Source: Wolbachia endosymbiont (group B) of Gerris lacustris (GTDB lineage: Bacteria > Pseudomonadota > Alphaproteobacteria > Rickettsiales > Anaplasmataceae). From it: 64,000 nucleotides of DNA. The DNA lies in the NCBI RefSeq assembly GCF_964028355.1, contig NZ_OZ034761.1:1178001-1242000 (forward strand), read 5' to 3'. Below are positions 36,201-47,432 of the stretch, piece by piece (the first letter of the stretch is position 1; each line of letters starts with the position of its first letter). The notes under the pieces were generated by a model, which did no database searches, had not been told where the DNA came from, and saw only the letters and a program-made list of their open reading frames with translations. The position numbers and the translations under genes were made by a program.

Positions 36201-37103
36201 TAAGAACAACTTAAATAAAAGTCAGATAAAACTTCTTTGGCAGCATAATCCGAGCGAGCCTATAGGTAATATTACAGATATTTGCGAAAATGATATTGGC
36301 CTATATATAACTGCACATTTGCTTTTGGGTATTCAAAAAGCAGAGGAAGCATATTTAATGCTCAAAACTGGAACTATTAACGGACTTTCGATTGGCTATA
36401 TACCAATAGAGTATGATGTTGATCATGAGAGCGGAGCTCGAGTGTTAAGACAAGTGGAGCTATGGGAAGTTAGTTTGGTCACTTTCCCTGCAAATTTGGC
36501 AGCTCAGGTAATCAACGTGAAAAATCAGAACAATGAACAAGAAATGTTAGCAAGAGCAATAGAAAAAGCAAATTCTGTGCTTACGAACATGTGTATTTCT
36601 GCTTAAAATCTATAAAAACTTTCACACAATTTAACATTTATATTATAATTTATTTAATAATTATATTAATATATATAACTTTAATACTTTAAAAATTAGG
36701 TAATTTTATGCTAAATGCTAACAATAAGGTTCATTACGAACCTAGTATTAAACAAAAGGAAAAAAAATACAGCTTGTCCACTGTTCTTGCTTGGCTATAT
36801 CTAAAAACAATCGGACGAATATTGCCAGGGAGGTGGAATCAATGGGCAGAGAGTATCCTACACCACAATAAAGTTATTGTGGATAATGGAGTTCAGACTG
36901 AGATAATGAGTAAAAATAAAACTACGCAGACTAAATATGATAAAATAGAGGGTAAAAACTTCCAAGCTAGTTCAGAATTTGAAGGAAAAAAGGAATTAGA
37001 GGATAAGAATAAAGAATTAAATGAGGAACTGAAAGGTGTAAGTCAGGTACTCGAAGTGTTTATTGGGCTCTGTAATAATCAAGCACAGCAGATTGAAGAC
37101 TTA

Positions 37104-38206
37104 TACCAACTCTCATTATTAATGAACCAAATAAGAAGCATTGCAGAGTTGTTTAACCGTGGAAGAGGAAAGAGAGGTAATAAATTTACACAAAGCGCTC
37201 TCAAGCAGAACAATTGTATCGTAGATTTTATTGCGCAAAATGTTCTGTTTTATATATAACCAAAACCTCTCAACAGGATTGAGGTCAGGTGAGTATGGTG
37301 GTAGGTATATAATTTCGATATTTTTAGGTATCTTTAAACTTTTTGACTTATGCCAACTAGCGCAATCCATCACGAGAAAAGCCTTTCGTATTCCTAAATA
37401 TTGCGACATCTGTTCAAGGAATATATTTATACAAGCAGTGTTGACGTTTGGTGCAAATAAGCTAAAATTCTCTCCATTTCTGGGATTAACTGCACTATAG
37501 AGATAAAAATTTTCCCTACCTAATTTTACCTTAACCTGTGTCCTACTGCCTTTTTTAAACCACCCATGTCCAACTTTTGAATGTGTACCAAACCGTGATT
37601 CATCGAAGAAAAATAGCTCTTTTTCAGAATGCATGACAATAGTTTCATTGAGGTTTTTTTTTAAACTCCTCTTGCTTATTTTTATCCTGTCCACTATGAA
37701 CTGGTCTTGGTGTGATATATGAGAATTTCATTCTTTGCATATTACGATGTATTGTGGATTTGCTGATATTCAAACCAAATCTTTCTTGGATTCTTATTCT
37801 CATTTCTCTAATAGTAATATTGGGGTTTTCCTCTATCTACACCTCAATTTGTTCAAGTTGACTTTGGTTCAATATAGTTTTTCTACGGCGTTGAGGTGGA
37901 GAAAATAATTTTTCTTCTCTTCCAAATTTTATGTGCTTTATCCATGTAGTAATTGCCTTTCTCGAAATGCAACATATTTTTGCTACAGCTGTTATACTGT
38001 GCTTTTTTGCTGCAATTACAGCATTTAGTTTTTTTGCAACATACGCATTATTTCTTACTTTCTTCAGCATCTCTTTTGCTGATTCCACCACTTTTTCATC
38101 CAATAATTTTGATCTTAATGCCATCTAAACCTCGCTATTTTACTTACTCCAGTATGGCTTTTTTTCCATTATTGTCTATTCGTTGCTTGTATAGCGGGAA
38201 TTGGTA
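37104..38206 (-). mobile_element. IS630-family insertion sequence, copy 6
   Basis: A 1,103-bp element in minus orientation, flanked by TTA at 37101-37103 and 38207-38209, inside the coiled-coil gene. Confidence 0.95.
37119..38124 (-). pseudogene. IS630 transposase, orfA with nonsense codon (copy 6)
   Basis: orfA stops after residue 95 (37837) because the Trp codon of VWIEEN is TAG. orfB (37694-37119) is intact, with Ser for Pro in SLSSSTVKQ. This copy is probably not autonomous. Confidence 0.9.
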
Positions 38207-40084
38207 TTAGAGTTAGAGAGTGATCTTTTAGAAGAGGAAAAAGAACAATTAAACTCCACAATTAAAGAACTGGCAAAGAACTATAGAGAATTGGCAGAAA
38301 TTACACAAAAACGAGGAGAAGAATTTTCAGCACAGTTTAAGGGGAAGTCTGAGGAGATATTACATTTGCAGAAAAAATTAACTGAGCGCAGTAAAGAATT
38401 TGCGAATAAAATAGAAATGCTCTCAGTAGAGATAGAAAAAAAAGATGCGAAAATATGTAGTTTAACGCAATTAAATGAAGTATTAGAACAAGAGAAAAAG
38501 GAAATGGAGACTAAAATAACGAACAACAGCAAACTATAATTGCACAAAAGAAAAAAATAGAAGAGCAAGGCACTTTAATTATTTCACTTACTGATACAAA
38601 TAAAGACATAAATGAAACTGTGAAGAAAGAGAATAAAAGCCTACGAGCGCAAAACACAGAACTTAAGAGTAAATTTAGTAAGTTAAACAACGAGTCTGAT
38701 ACTAAGATAAAGCAACTAGAAAATCAACTTAAGGAGAAACAAGCAGAATTCACACAAGCTGAGGAAAAAATACTAAATTTAGAAAAAAAATTGGAAAGTG
38801 TTCAGCAACAATTAGAGCAAAAAAATACTGATCTAACAAATCAATTAAAAGATTCAAGTAGTAAACTAAATACTGCTGAAAAAAAGAAAAAAGACTTAGA
38901 AGATGAAGTTAACAAATTGAAAAAACAAGCTAAGAAAAAAGATGCTGAAGTAGAGAATCTTAAACAACAATTAGAGAAAGACAAAAGTGATTCAATTAGT
39001 AAACTAAATGCTACTGAAACAGAGAAAAAAGAATTAGAAAGTAAGATTACTAGTCTACAAGAACAAGTACAGGCATTAGAAAAAAATAGAGCTAAAATAG
39101 AAAAACAGAAGGCAGATTTGGAGAAAAATTTAGAGTTTTCACAAGGGGAGAATAAAAAGTTGCAAGAACAAGTTGAACATCTGAGTGCAGAACAAGAAAA
39201 AGCGAAAAGTGTTGCAGTATTATCTATTACGGATAGTACAAAAACACTTAATGAAAATTTGACATTAAAAAATCAACAGATTGAAAGTTCAATAGCTGAA
39301 GGTGGACAACAAAATTTACAAAACAGGCAAAAAAATGATAGTAAAAAGTCAGAAGTTATTAATAAAAAAAATAAAGCACCGGATACAATGAGTAGAGCAT
39401 CTACTGCAAAATCAACTACAGGATCTAGTAAATCAACTTTTTCAAAAGTCAAGAACAAGCTTCTTGGTAATGAGGATCTCAATAACTTTTTATCTAAGAA
39501 AAACAAGGAGTTGAAAGAAGGTTTTCCTGAATTTGAAGGAAAACACTTTTGCCATAACGTGCTTGATGAAACTATAAAATCTTTATCAAATCAAGGTGAT
39601 GGTAAATTTGAAAGTGATAAATTACTTGAGTTATTGAAAAGTAATTTGATGAAATCTGGAAGAGCGATTATAGAAATTAAGGTTAACACAATTGTTGAAA
39701 AAGTTGGTAAAAAGCATTCTATCGAACAGGTATTTTTTGTTGAAGAGTGTGCAAAAGGGTTATATTTAAATGAAGAAGATAGTAAAGCAGTAATACATTC
39801 TTTCACAGACTTTTTAGCTCACAAAAATAATAGCAATAATGATTCAGTCAAAAAATTTGTTGTGCAGAAGTTAACGGAAGCTGAAATGAAATGTTTTTCA
39901 GATAAGGTTCAAGTACTGGCATCAAGTATAAGAGATAAATTTTTATCCCCAGATCAGGGAATGTGTAATCAGACTCAAGGAGGAGTAAACGAGTATCAAT
40001 TAACAGAGAAAGCTCAAAAAAAATACAAATTACCACCTAATTCTTCCATGAGTCACACTACTTCATCAAACATTCAGAGAGTAA

Positions 40085-41302
40085 CTAGAGTAGGCTCTTA
40101 GCATAAAGCAACAGCTCCTCCTTTGTTAAAGTGTAGGAGCTGTCTTCCCAGTGTTGTCGTAGCAATTCCAAGTTTCTACCTAAATTTTTTCCTGGTTGAT
40201 GACCTATGATTATTAAATCATCACCAGATAAAGGAAATTTTGGAATGTTAAACATCTTAGCAAATGAAATATACTCATCAACATTTGTTCCAGACTCAAT
40301 ACCACAAATCCTTATCAAGTCACAATATAATTCCTGACCAAATAAAGATATGTATTTCTTTTGCTCTTTTTCTGAAAGCTCTGTTTTGATATTGTTTGAT
40401 AATAAAAATAATATTTTTTTCTTTTGCTTATTTGAAAGACGTAAAAACTTGCTCACTTCTTCCCCAAGACTCGCTCTATCTTCAGCAGTCCTAACAAGCA
40501 ACGCTAATTTTGTTAGTGCATCATCTAGGAAAGGCGTATGGCCATACGCTGAGGGTTTTGTAGGAGGTTTAGTGTTGATAAGAAGTGGTGAAGATAAAAT
40601 TTCGCATTTTACTTCTTTTGGAATAATTTTTTGTAAAACATCATATTTTTGCATGCTCTTAAGTGTTGGAGCAGGATCATTGCATTCCAACAACTTAAAT
40701 ATTTCTTCTCTTATTCTCTCTCCGGAGAGGTTTTGAATCATGTGTGAATGCTTTTTGCACACATCCAATATTTCATCACTTAAATCTCCTATGCATATTT
40801 TAGCGTGAAAACGAAACGCTCTTAAAATACGTAGATAGTCTTCCTTAATCCTATCTTCAGCGTTACCTATAAAGTTTAACTTTCGTGCTTTTAAGTCCTG
40901 AATGCCACCAAAGTAGTCGTATATATGGCCATGCTTGTCTGCATAAAGAGCATTAAACGTAAAATCGCGCCTTGAAGCATCAGCTTGCCAATCATTAGTA
41001 AACTCTACCTTCGCATGTCTACCGTCACACTTTACATCATGCCTTAGCGTTGTAATCTCAAAGGACCTCTTGTGTAAAATTGCAGTGATAGTTCCATGTT
41101 TCAGACCAGTTGGAATACTCTTTATATTGCAAAGCTTGAGCGCTTTAATTGTTTGATTAGGCAGCAGATTAGTAGCAAGATCAATGTCGTGAATTTCACG
41201 CTGTAAAATTGAATCTCTAACACATCCACCAACAAGCCTTGCCTCACCACCAAATTTCTCTATGGCCTCAATAATTACACTAGTTTCGTGATCAATTTGC
41301 AT
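40085..41302 (-). CDS. cca: CCA tRNA nucleotidyltransferase / poly(A) polymerase family
   Basis: This 405-residue class II nucleotidyltransferase adds or repairs the CCA end of tRNAs. The N-terminal ARLVGGCVRDSIL and the metal-binding DIDLATNL (two Asp) are at residues 20-47. RRDFTFNALYAD is near residue 109 and DYLRILRAFRFHAK near residue 158, all family motifs. The C-terminal part is helical. Poly(A) polymerase activity cannot be excluded from sequence, but a reduced genome with one such gene favours CCA addition. Its 3' end overlaps the convergent coiled-coil gene by 17 bp. Confidence 0.9.
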   Translation of the reverse strand: MQIDHETSVIIEAIEKFGGEARLVGGCVRDSILQREIHDIDLATNLLPNQTIKALKLCNIKSIPTGLKHGTITAILHKRSFEITTLRHDVKCDGRHAKVEFTNDWQADASRRDFTFNALYADKHGHIYDYFGGIQDLKARKLNFIGNAEDRIKEDYLRILRAFRFHAKICIGDLSDEILDVCKKHSHMIQNLSGERIREEIFKLLECNDPAPTLKSMQKYDVLQKIIPKEVKCEILSSPLLINTKPPTKPSAYGHTPFLDDALTKLALLVRTAEDRASLGEEVSKFLRLSNKQKKKILFLLSNNIKTELSEKEQKKYISLFGQELYCDLIRICGIESGTNVDEYISFAKMFNIPKFPLSGDDLIIIGHQPGKNLGRNLELLRQHWEDSSYTLTKEELLLYAKSLL

Positions 41303-41490
41303 TTAGGTTACACATACTGAAAATCATGTTACAAAAAATGCGAAACTTTTGCAAAAATCCTCATATAAAAATATACAGGCGGAGTGGTAAAATAAGGGGG
41401 TAAAGTAAAAGTAAGTCTACAACAGACCCAGTGCCTAGAAACTTATAAGTATAAAAGTAATGTTAAAATACAATGTTTTCGATGATTATA

Positions 41491-41616
41491 AAAAAGCTGG
41501 ATGAGCCACTTGCATGACACCTTTGTAGCCTTCTCTTGTCGTCCCAGTACCTGCTCAAGTAACTGACACTGGTTCCCTTTATGATGGTGTTATCCGAGTA
41601 GCTCATCCAGATTTTT
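41491..41616. repeat. MITE-like element with 19-bp inverted ends between cca and typA
   Basis: The ends AAAAAGCTGGATGAGCCAC (41491-41509) and, inverted, AAAAATCTGGATGAGCTAC (41598-41616) differ at two positions. Inside is a fragment like the palindromic repeat (CGTCCCAGTACCTGCTCAAG). The element starts 15 bp after the typA stop and could also end its transcript. The rest of the 41303-41630 interval shows nothing recognisable. Confidence 0.5.
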
Positions 41617-41630
41617 ATCAGGAACGTTGA

Positions 41631-43460
41631 TTACTCTTTATTCTTCGCCCTTCCTGCACGCTTACGTTCATTTGGATCGAGGAACTTCTTACGCAAACGT
41701 ATAGATTTTGGAGTTACTTCTACCAATTCATCATCGTCTATATATGCTATCATATCCTCCAGTGTCATTATTTTTGGTGGAGTAAGCTTTATAGCTTCAT
41801 CGCTACCTGAAGCTCTTACGTTTGTTAATTGCTTACCTTTAAGTACATTTATTTCTAAATCATTGTCACGACTATGCTGACCGACAATCATACCACAATA
41901 TACCTTATCTTGTGGCTTAACAAACATAATTCCCCTATCTTGCAGATTGAAAATTGCATACGCTACTGCTTCTCCTTTATCTGTTGAAATTAAAACCCCA
42001 TTACGCCTTCCGGAAATTGAACCTTTATGTGGAGCATAACTGTGAAATAAACGGTTGATTATACCAGTGCCGCGAGAATCAGTTAAAAATTCTCCTTGAT
42101 AGCCAATTAATCCCCTTGATGGCACTAAAAATGTCAACCTAGTTCTGCCACTACCAGAAGGTCTCATGTCAGTTACTTCACCTTTTCGAAAGCTAAGTTT
42201 TTCCATGATGATTCCACTATACTCATCATCTACATCAATTACTACTTCCTCTATAGGTTCAAGTTTTTTGCCATCTTCTTCTTTAAACAGCACTCGAGGC
42301 CGTGAAACTGAAAGTTCAAAACCTTCCCTTCTCATATTTTCAATCAGTACCCCAAGCTGCAACTCACCACGTCCACCTACTTCAAATGCTTCACCACTTG
42401 GAGCCAAAGTTACAGTAATTGCAACGTTTGTTTCTGCTTCTGCATATAAACGATCTTTTATAACAGTTGAGGTAAGTTTTGTTCCCTCTTGCCCAGCAAA
42501 AGGTGAGTCATTAACGCTTATAGTAATCGCCATTGTTGGCGGGTCAACTGGAGTTGAGCTGATCGCAGTTGTAACTTCTGGTGCTGCTATAGTGTCTGAA
42601 ACTGAAGCTTTCTCAAGTCCTGCAATGGCAATGATATCACCAGCTACAGCTTGCTCTACTGGAACGCGTTTTAAGCCAGAAAATGAGAGTAACTTAGTTA
42701 ATCTCCCTCGCTCAACCACTTGACCATCAAGATCAATTACCTTAAGATCTGAGTTAACTTGCGCGATTCCTTGGTAAATCTTTCCTGTCAATATTCTGCC
42801 AAGAAATTTATCAGATTCAAGTAAAGTAACTAGCATAGCAAAAGGTGCATTTTGATCATAAACGGAAGGTTTTATGTAATCTATCACCGTTGAAAATAAT
42901 GGGCTTAAATCTTTTCTCTCATCAGATAGCTCCTTAGCACACCAACCATTTCTACCTGAAGCATAGAGTACTGGAAAATCTAGTTGCTCGTTGGTTGCAT
43001 CAAGGTTAAAAAATAACTCATATATTTCATTTAGTACTTCATCAATTCTGCTGTCTGGTCGATCAACCTTATTGATTATCACAATCGGTTTTAAATTTGC
43101 CTTTAGTGCTTTTGACAACACAAACTTAGTCTGTGGCATTGGACCTTCTGCAGCATCAACCAGTAGTAATACACCATCTGCCATGCAGAGCACCCTTTCT
43201 ACCTCTCCACCAAAATCCGCATGTCCTGGTGTATCAATGATATTGATTTTCTCATCACCCCACATTATTGACGTACATTTTGCAAGTATTGTAATCCCAC
43301 GTTCACGTTCTTGATCACCACTATCCATCACTCGTTCTTGAACTTCTTGATTCTCACGAAACGTGCCACTTTGTTTTAACATGTTATCAAGTAAAGTAGT
43401 TTTTCCGTGGTCAACGTGTGCAATTATTGCAATATTGCGGATCGATTTAAATTCACTCAT
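41631..43460 (-). CDS. typA: translational GTPase TypA/BipA
   Basis: This 609-residue ribosome-associated GTPase of the EF-G-like superfamily acts in ribosome assembly and stress adaptation. G1 is AHVDHGKTTLLD (residue 14), G2 is RGITI, G3 is DTPGHADFGGEVER and G4 is NKVDRPDSR. C-terminal TypA-specific features are RGLIGYQGEFLTDSRG and the basic tail. Length is normal for the family. Downstream is the MITE-like element; upstream is about 150 bp, then IS630 copy 7. Confidence 0.95.
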   Translation of the reverse strand: MSEFKSIRNIAIIAHVDHGKTTLLDNMLKQSGTFRENQEVQERVMDSGDQERERGITILAKCTSIMWGDEKINIIDTPGHADFGGEVERVLCMADGVLLLVDAAEGPMPQTKFVLSKALKANLKPIVIINKVDRPDSRIDEVLNEIYELFFNLDATNEQLDFPVLYASGRNGWCAKELSDERKDLSPLFSTVIDYIKPSVYDQNAPFAMLVTLLESDKFLGRILTGKIYQGIAQVNSDLKVIDLDGQVVERGRLTKLLSFSGLKRVPVEQAVAGDIIAIAGLEKASVSDTIAAPEVTTAISSTPVDPPTMAITISVNDSPFAGQEGTKLTSTVIKDRLYAEAETNVAITVTLAPSGEAFEVGGRGELQLGVLIENMRREGFELSVSRPRVLFKEEDGKKLEPIEEVVIDVDDEYSGIIMEKLSFRKGEVTDMRPSGSGRTRLTFLVPSRGLIGYQGEFLTDSRGTGIINRLFHSYAPHKGSISGRRNGVLISTDKGEAVAYAIFNLQDRGIMFVKPQDKVYCGMIVGQHSRDNDLEINVLKGKQLTNVRASGSDEAIKLTPPKIMTLEDMIAYIDDDELVEVTPKSIRLRKKFLDPNERKRAGRAKNKE

Positions 43461-43608
43461 TTCTTATCATTTCAAATTTAATTTAATAACAAGTATACGT
43501 ATAATATATTTAGAGTAAATAACTAAAGCCGTGCTTTCAGAGTATTTTAGGCAGATCATGGAACTCTAACAAAAAGGTTTCATGTTCGCTGTACTTTGTA
43601 GCAACTAA

Positions 43609-44711
43609 TACCAACTCTCATTATTAATGAACCAAATAAGAAGCATTGCAGAGTTGTTTAACCGTGGAAGGGGAAATAGAGGTAATAAATTTACACAAAG
43701 CGCTCTCAAGCAGAACAATTGTATCGTAGATTTTATTGCGCAAAATGTTCTGTTTTATATATAACCAAAACCTCTCAACAGGATTGAGGTCAGGTGAGTA
43801 TGGTGGTAGGTATATAATTTCGATATTTTTAGGTATCTTTAAACTTTTTGACTTATGCCAACTAGCGCAATCCATCACGAGAAAAGCCTTTCGTATTCCT
43901 AAATATTGCGACATCTGTTCAAGGAATATATTTATACAAGCAGTGTTGACGTTTGGTGCAAATAAGCTAAAATTCTCTCCATTTCTGGGATTAACTGCAC
44001 TATAGAGATAAAAATTTTCCCTACCTAATTTTACCTTAACCTGTGTCCTACTGCCTTTTTTAAACCACCCATGTCCAACTTTTGAATGTGTACCAAACCG
44101 TGATTCATCGAAGAAAAATAGCTCTTTTTCAGAATGCATGACAATAGTTTCATTGAGGTTTTTTTTTAAACTCCTCTTGCTTATTTTTATCCTGTCCACT
44201 ATGAACTGGTCTTGGTGTGATATATGAGAATTTCATTCTTTGCATATTACGATGTATTGTGGATTTGCTGATATTCAAACCAAATCTTTCTTGGATTCTT
44301 ATTCTCATTTCTCTAATAGTAATATTGGGGTTTTCCTCTATCCACACCTCAATTTGTTCAAGTTGACTTTGGTTCAATATAGTTTTTCTACGGCGTTGAG
44401 GTGGAGAAAATAATTTTTCTTCTCTTCCAAATTTTATGTGCTTTATCCATGTAGTAATTGCCTTTCTCGAAATGCAACATATTTTTGCTACAGCTGTTAT
44501 ACTGTGCTTTTTTGCTGCAATTACAGCATTTAGTTTTTTTGCAACATACGCATTATTTCTTACTTTCTTCAGCATCTCTTTTGCTGATTCCACCACTTTT
44601 TCATCCAATAATTTTGATCTTAATGCCATCTAAACCTCGCTATTTTACTTACTCCAGTATGGCTTTTTTTCCATTATTGTCTATTCGTTGCTTGTATAGC
44701 GGGAATTGGTA
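43609..44711 (-). mobile_element. IS630-family insertion sequence, copy 7
   Basis: A 1,103-bp element in minus orientation with TAA flanks (43606-43608, 44712-44714) in the gap between typA and gltX. The right flank TAACACCAAGA is the same eleven bases as at copies 4 and 5. Confidence 0.95.
43624..44629 (-). CDS. IS630 transposase, orfA + orfB (copy 7)
   Basis: orfA 44629-44150 and orfB 44199-43624, intact apart from Ile for Leu in FITSISPST. Confidence 0.9.
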
Positions 44712-44788
44712 TAACACCAAGACAAAGAAGAATCTTGCTTTAGCAGTACATTTATATAAAATTAAAATAAACTAAAGTAATCATTTAA

Positions 44789-46138
44789 ATGCTAACAAGA
44801 TTCGCTCCAAGCCCAACTGGCTACCTACATGTAGGAAACATACGCACTGCACTCATTTGTTGGATGTACACACGTAATCAAAATGGAAAATTTTTACTAC
44901 GTTTTGATGATACTGATCTTGAGCGTTCAGATATCAAATATGTAGATAATATCATAGAAGACCTAAAATGGATTGGCATAAATTGGAATTCAAGTTTTAA
45001 GCAATCAGAGCGTTTTGAGCGCTATAACGAGGTGTTCTTACAGTTAATGAAAGAAGGTCATATTTATGCATGTTATGAAACAAGAGAAGAATTAGACACT
45101 AAACGAAAATTGCAATTAAAACAAGGTCTTCCCCCTATTTACAATAAAGGTGCGTTGCTTTTAACTGAGCAAGAGAAAATTCGTTATGAGCAAGAAGGAC
45201 GAAAACCACATTTCAGATTTAAATTGGATAGAAATAAAACTGTAAAATGGAATGATGAAGTTAAAGGCGAAATAAATATTGCAACAATTCATATCAGCGA
45301 TCCTGTAGTAAAAAGAGAAGATGGAATTTATACGTACATGCTACCTTCTGTTATTGACGACATTGACTTTAATGTAACCCATGTTGTACGTGGGGAAGAT
45401 CATGTAACTAATACCGCAGTTCAGATTCAAATGATTCAAGCATTAAAAGCGAAAATTCCTATCTTTGCCCACCTTCCCCTACTACACTTTGATGATAGCA
45501 AAATATCGAAACGGAAAGGCGGGCTGGATATTAAGTCCATAAGAGAAGATGAGATTGAACCAATGGCGCTAACTAGCTATTTAGCAAAACTTGGAACATC
45601 TGATCCGATAGAAGCTCATATTAATATGCAGCCTTTAATTGACTCATTTGATATTAAAAAATTTAGCTCAGCACCTTTACAATTCAGCTTGAGTGAAATG
45701 TATAAGCTAAATAGCAAAGTACTGCAACAAATGCCATTTGAAATGGTGCAAGATAGTTTAAGTCAAATTGGTTCAGAGTTTTGGTATTTTATAAGGAGTA
45801 ATATAGAAAAGTTTTCTGAGGTGGCCAAATGGTGGAAAATATGCAAATTTGGTATAGAGCCTGTGGTTCTTAATAAAGAGTTTATAAAAATAGCGCTAAG
45901 TTCATTGCCTAAAGGTGATTGTAATGAAAACACATTATCAGAGTGGGTTAAAAATATTCGACAGACAGTTGACATAAAGGCAAAAGATCTATTTATGCAG
46001 ATGCGCCTCGCTTTAACAGGAACAGAAACAGGTCCAGAACTCGCTAAATTATTAATTTTTATCGGTAGAGAGAACATTGTTGCAAGGTTAGAAGAAAATC
46101 ATACAAAAGGTTTAAATGCACTGGATGTATTTGAATGA
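44789..46138 (+). CDS. gltX: glutamyl-tRNA synthetase
   Basis: This 449-residue class I aminoacyl-tRNA synthetase charges tRNA-Glu (and in many alphaproteobacteria also tRNA-Gln). The HIGH-type motif is in [19 protein letters not shown] at residue 4 and the KMSKS-type motif is KISKRKGG near residue 239. The GEDHVTNT and DTDLERSD segments are typical of GluRS. Wolbachia relatives carry two GltX-like genes; which of the two this is cannot be told here. IS630 copy 7 ends 77 bp upstream and may have altered the promoter. The 3' end overlaps holA by 40 bp, tail to tail. Confidence 0.93.
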   Translation: MLTRFAPSPTGYLHVGNIRTALICWMYTRNQNGKFLLRFDDTDLERSDIKYVDNIIEDLKWIGINWNSSFKQSERFERYNEVFLQLMKEGHIYACYETREELDTKRKLQLKQGLPPIYNKGALLLTEQEKIRYEQEGRKPHFRFKLDRNKTVKWNDEVKGEINIATIHISDPVVKREDGIYTYMLPSVIDDIDFNVTHVVRGEDHVTNTAVQIQMIQALKAKIPIFAHLPLLHFDDSKISKRKGGLDIKSIREDEIEPMALTSYLAKLGTSDPIEAHINMQPLIDSFDIKKFSSAPLQFSLSEMYKLNSKVLQQMPFEMVQDSLSQIGSEFWYFIRSNIEKFSEVAKWWKICKFGIEPVVLNKEFIKIALSSLPKGDCNENTLSEWVKNIRQTVDIKAKDLFMQMRLALTGTETGPELAKLLIFIGRENIVARLEENHTKGLNALDVFE

Positions 46139-47130
46139 CACCAACAGTTAATCTCATGCTGAAAGATCATTTTATGGTCCAAGTCAGTTCTTTTACAGGT
46201 CACTTCCAAGCTCATCAAATTTTCTAAGATCTTCTTAAGCTCTGAAAGCTGCAAACTTTTTAGATGAGATTTAAAACTCTGCAATTGCTTGAAGAACAAT
46301 GGAGGACTCAGCTGGTCAATTGCAGCTTGTTCATTCATTCCACCTTGTATTAACAGCAAAACGCTTTCTAGTCGTAGAAAATAATTTGATATAATACGGA
46401 TTAACGCTATCGGTGAAAAATTCTCTTGTAATATCAATACATCGGAAATTTTGATGAATTGTCCCATGTCTTTACTCACTATTGCAGAGCACAGATTATC
46501 AAGTGTAACATAATCATTGCCGGAGGTTGAAAAGCATAGATCTATATCAGCAAGTTTAAGATCTTTTCTTTTTCCTAGATATAAAACTAATTTTTCAAGC
46601 TCTGAATATATAGGCAGTTTGCTATGATTAAAATAAGACTGCAAGTGGTAGATTATCTCACTTGTGTACTCTATATCATTTTGCTTCAAGTAACTTGATA
46701 TAATATCACAAAGATTGCTACTGCTGTCCTTATAGCAGGCAATTACACCGAAAATTTTTGAGCTTTCCATATAACTTTTAGTTGCAGAGCTATATGAAAG
46801 ATCGTTTGCTATCATCACTATATAATGATCGCCTATATTATGATCCAATATGTTTCTTAACTCTTTAGATATACTTCCACTGACATTTATCAGCTTAACT
46901 AACCTTTTTTTAGTAAACATCGAAATGTTTGCCAACTCGGAAAATAACAAGCCAGGCGACTTATTTACTACTGCAAAATCCATCACCTGAACTGAATACT
47001 CATTCAAGTTGGCAATTATTTCCTGTACAAAAATATCGACTTTACTATTGTCACTCCCATGAATTAATACACCACTTAAAGTATCGGGTTTCTCAAGGAA
47101 TTTTTTAACTTTAGATGGCGTGATTCTCAT
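46099..47130 (-). CDS. holA: DNA polymerase III subunit delta
   Basis: This 343-residue protein matches the clamp-loader delta subunit, which opens the sliding clamp for loading. The N-terminal [19 protein letters not shown] and the [13 protein letters not shown] region are typical of HolA; the P-loop is degenerate as expected. The segment [20 protein letters not shown] near the C-terminus is also a HolA pattern. It is convergent with gltX, with a 40-bp overlap, and is followed upstream by a small gene 5 bp away. Confidence 0.85.
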   Translation of the reverse strand: MRITPSKVKKFLEKPDTLSGVLIHGSDNSKVDIFVQEIIANLNEYSVQVMDFAVVNKSPGLLFSELANISMFTKKRLVKLINVSGSISKELRNILDHNIGDHYIVMIANDLSYSSATKSYMESSKIFGVIACYKDSSSNLCDIISSYLKQNDIEYTSEIIYHLQSYFNHSKLPIYSELEKLVLYLGKRKDLKLADIDLCFSTSGNDYVTLDNLCSAIVSKDMGQFIKISDVLILQENFSPIALIRIISNYFLRLESVLLLIQGGMNEQAAIDQLSPPLFFKQLQSFKSHLKSLQLSELKKILENLMSLEVTCKRTDLDHKMIFQHEINCWCHSNTSSAFKPFV

Positions 47131-47135
47131 GCCAT

Positions 47136-47318
47136 CTATATTATATTATCACTACTTGGTGGTACATCATTTGATTGCACATCAGTTTCCAACAATTCTG
47201 AGCTTTCTTGATTTGCTGTATTCTGCATATCATCAGACACTTCTTTCTTTCCCGTAACATAATTATAAAAATTTTTTATAGGCTGTCCTATATATCTAGA
47301 AAAAAATCCTTCGGCCAT
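47136..47318 (-). CDS. small conserved hypothetical protein
   Basis: A protein of 60 residues (MAEGFFSRYIGQPIKNFYNY at its start) with an acidic, disordered C-terminal half. The ATG at 47318 is preceded by a GGAGTG site about 8 bases away; the earlier in-frame ATG at 47342 lacks one. It ends 5 bp before holA, so it is probably co-transcribed. No known domain. Confidence 0.6.
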   Translation of the reverse strand: MAEGFFSRYIGQPIKNFYNYVTGKKEVSDDMQNTANQESSELLETDVQSNDVPPSSDNII

Positions 47319-47432
47319 ATCTTTCACTCCACAAATTAACAATTAGCACATAAAAATAACGTAGCAAAAACTACTCTACGCTCAGATAGTTACACTCATT
47401 TGTTAATGAATTATGAACTTCCGAGACTAAAA

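Larger units (their letters stand above)
35171..36606 (+). pseudogene. phage prohead protease (HK97/U35 type), split by IS5
   Basis: AGGAGG at 35161-35166 precedes the ATG. The pieces 35171-35301 and 36204-36606 rejoin in frame across IS5 copy D to exactly 177 residues. Typical features are FSGYASVFNIVDKQNDLILPGAF near residue 21, the catalytic His in LWQHNPSEPIG and the Ser in NGLSIGYIPIEY, followed by LWEVSLVTFPAN. The enzyme would process phage capsid proteins during head assembly. No other head gene is nearby, so this is an isolated piece of a WO head module. Confidence 0.85.
36708..40101 (+). pseudogene. long coiled-coil protein gene, split by IS630 and frameshifted
   Basis: The pieces 36708-37103 and 38210-40101 rejoin across IS630 copy 6 (IEDL to ELESDLLEEE). 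A second break near 38517 changes frame; adding one base there gives METKINEQQQTIIAQKK and an open frame to 40101, for about 762 residues in total. Residues 1-70 are basic with a short hydrophobic patch (STVLAWLYLK). A continuous Lys/Glu/Gln-rich coiled coil follows to about residue 500. A globular C-terminal region has FPEFEGKHFCHNVLDETIK and KKHSIEQVFFVEECAKGLYL. No signal peptide is evident and no family is recognised. Its 3' end overlaps cca by 17 bp, tail to tail. It is possibly a secreted Wolbachia protein; that is inference. Confidence 0.65.

Noticed and set aside
42166..42723. Plus-strand 185-aa frame opposite typA
   Set aside because: It lies wholly inside a well-conserved minus-strand gene and has no family features; it is a shadow frame.
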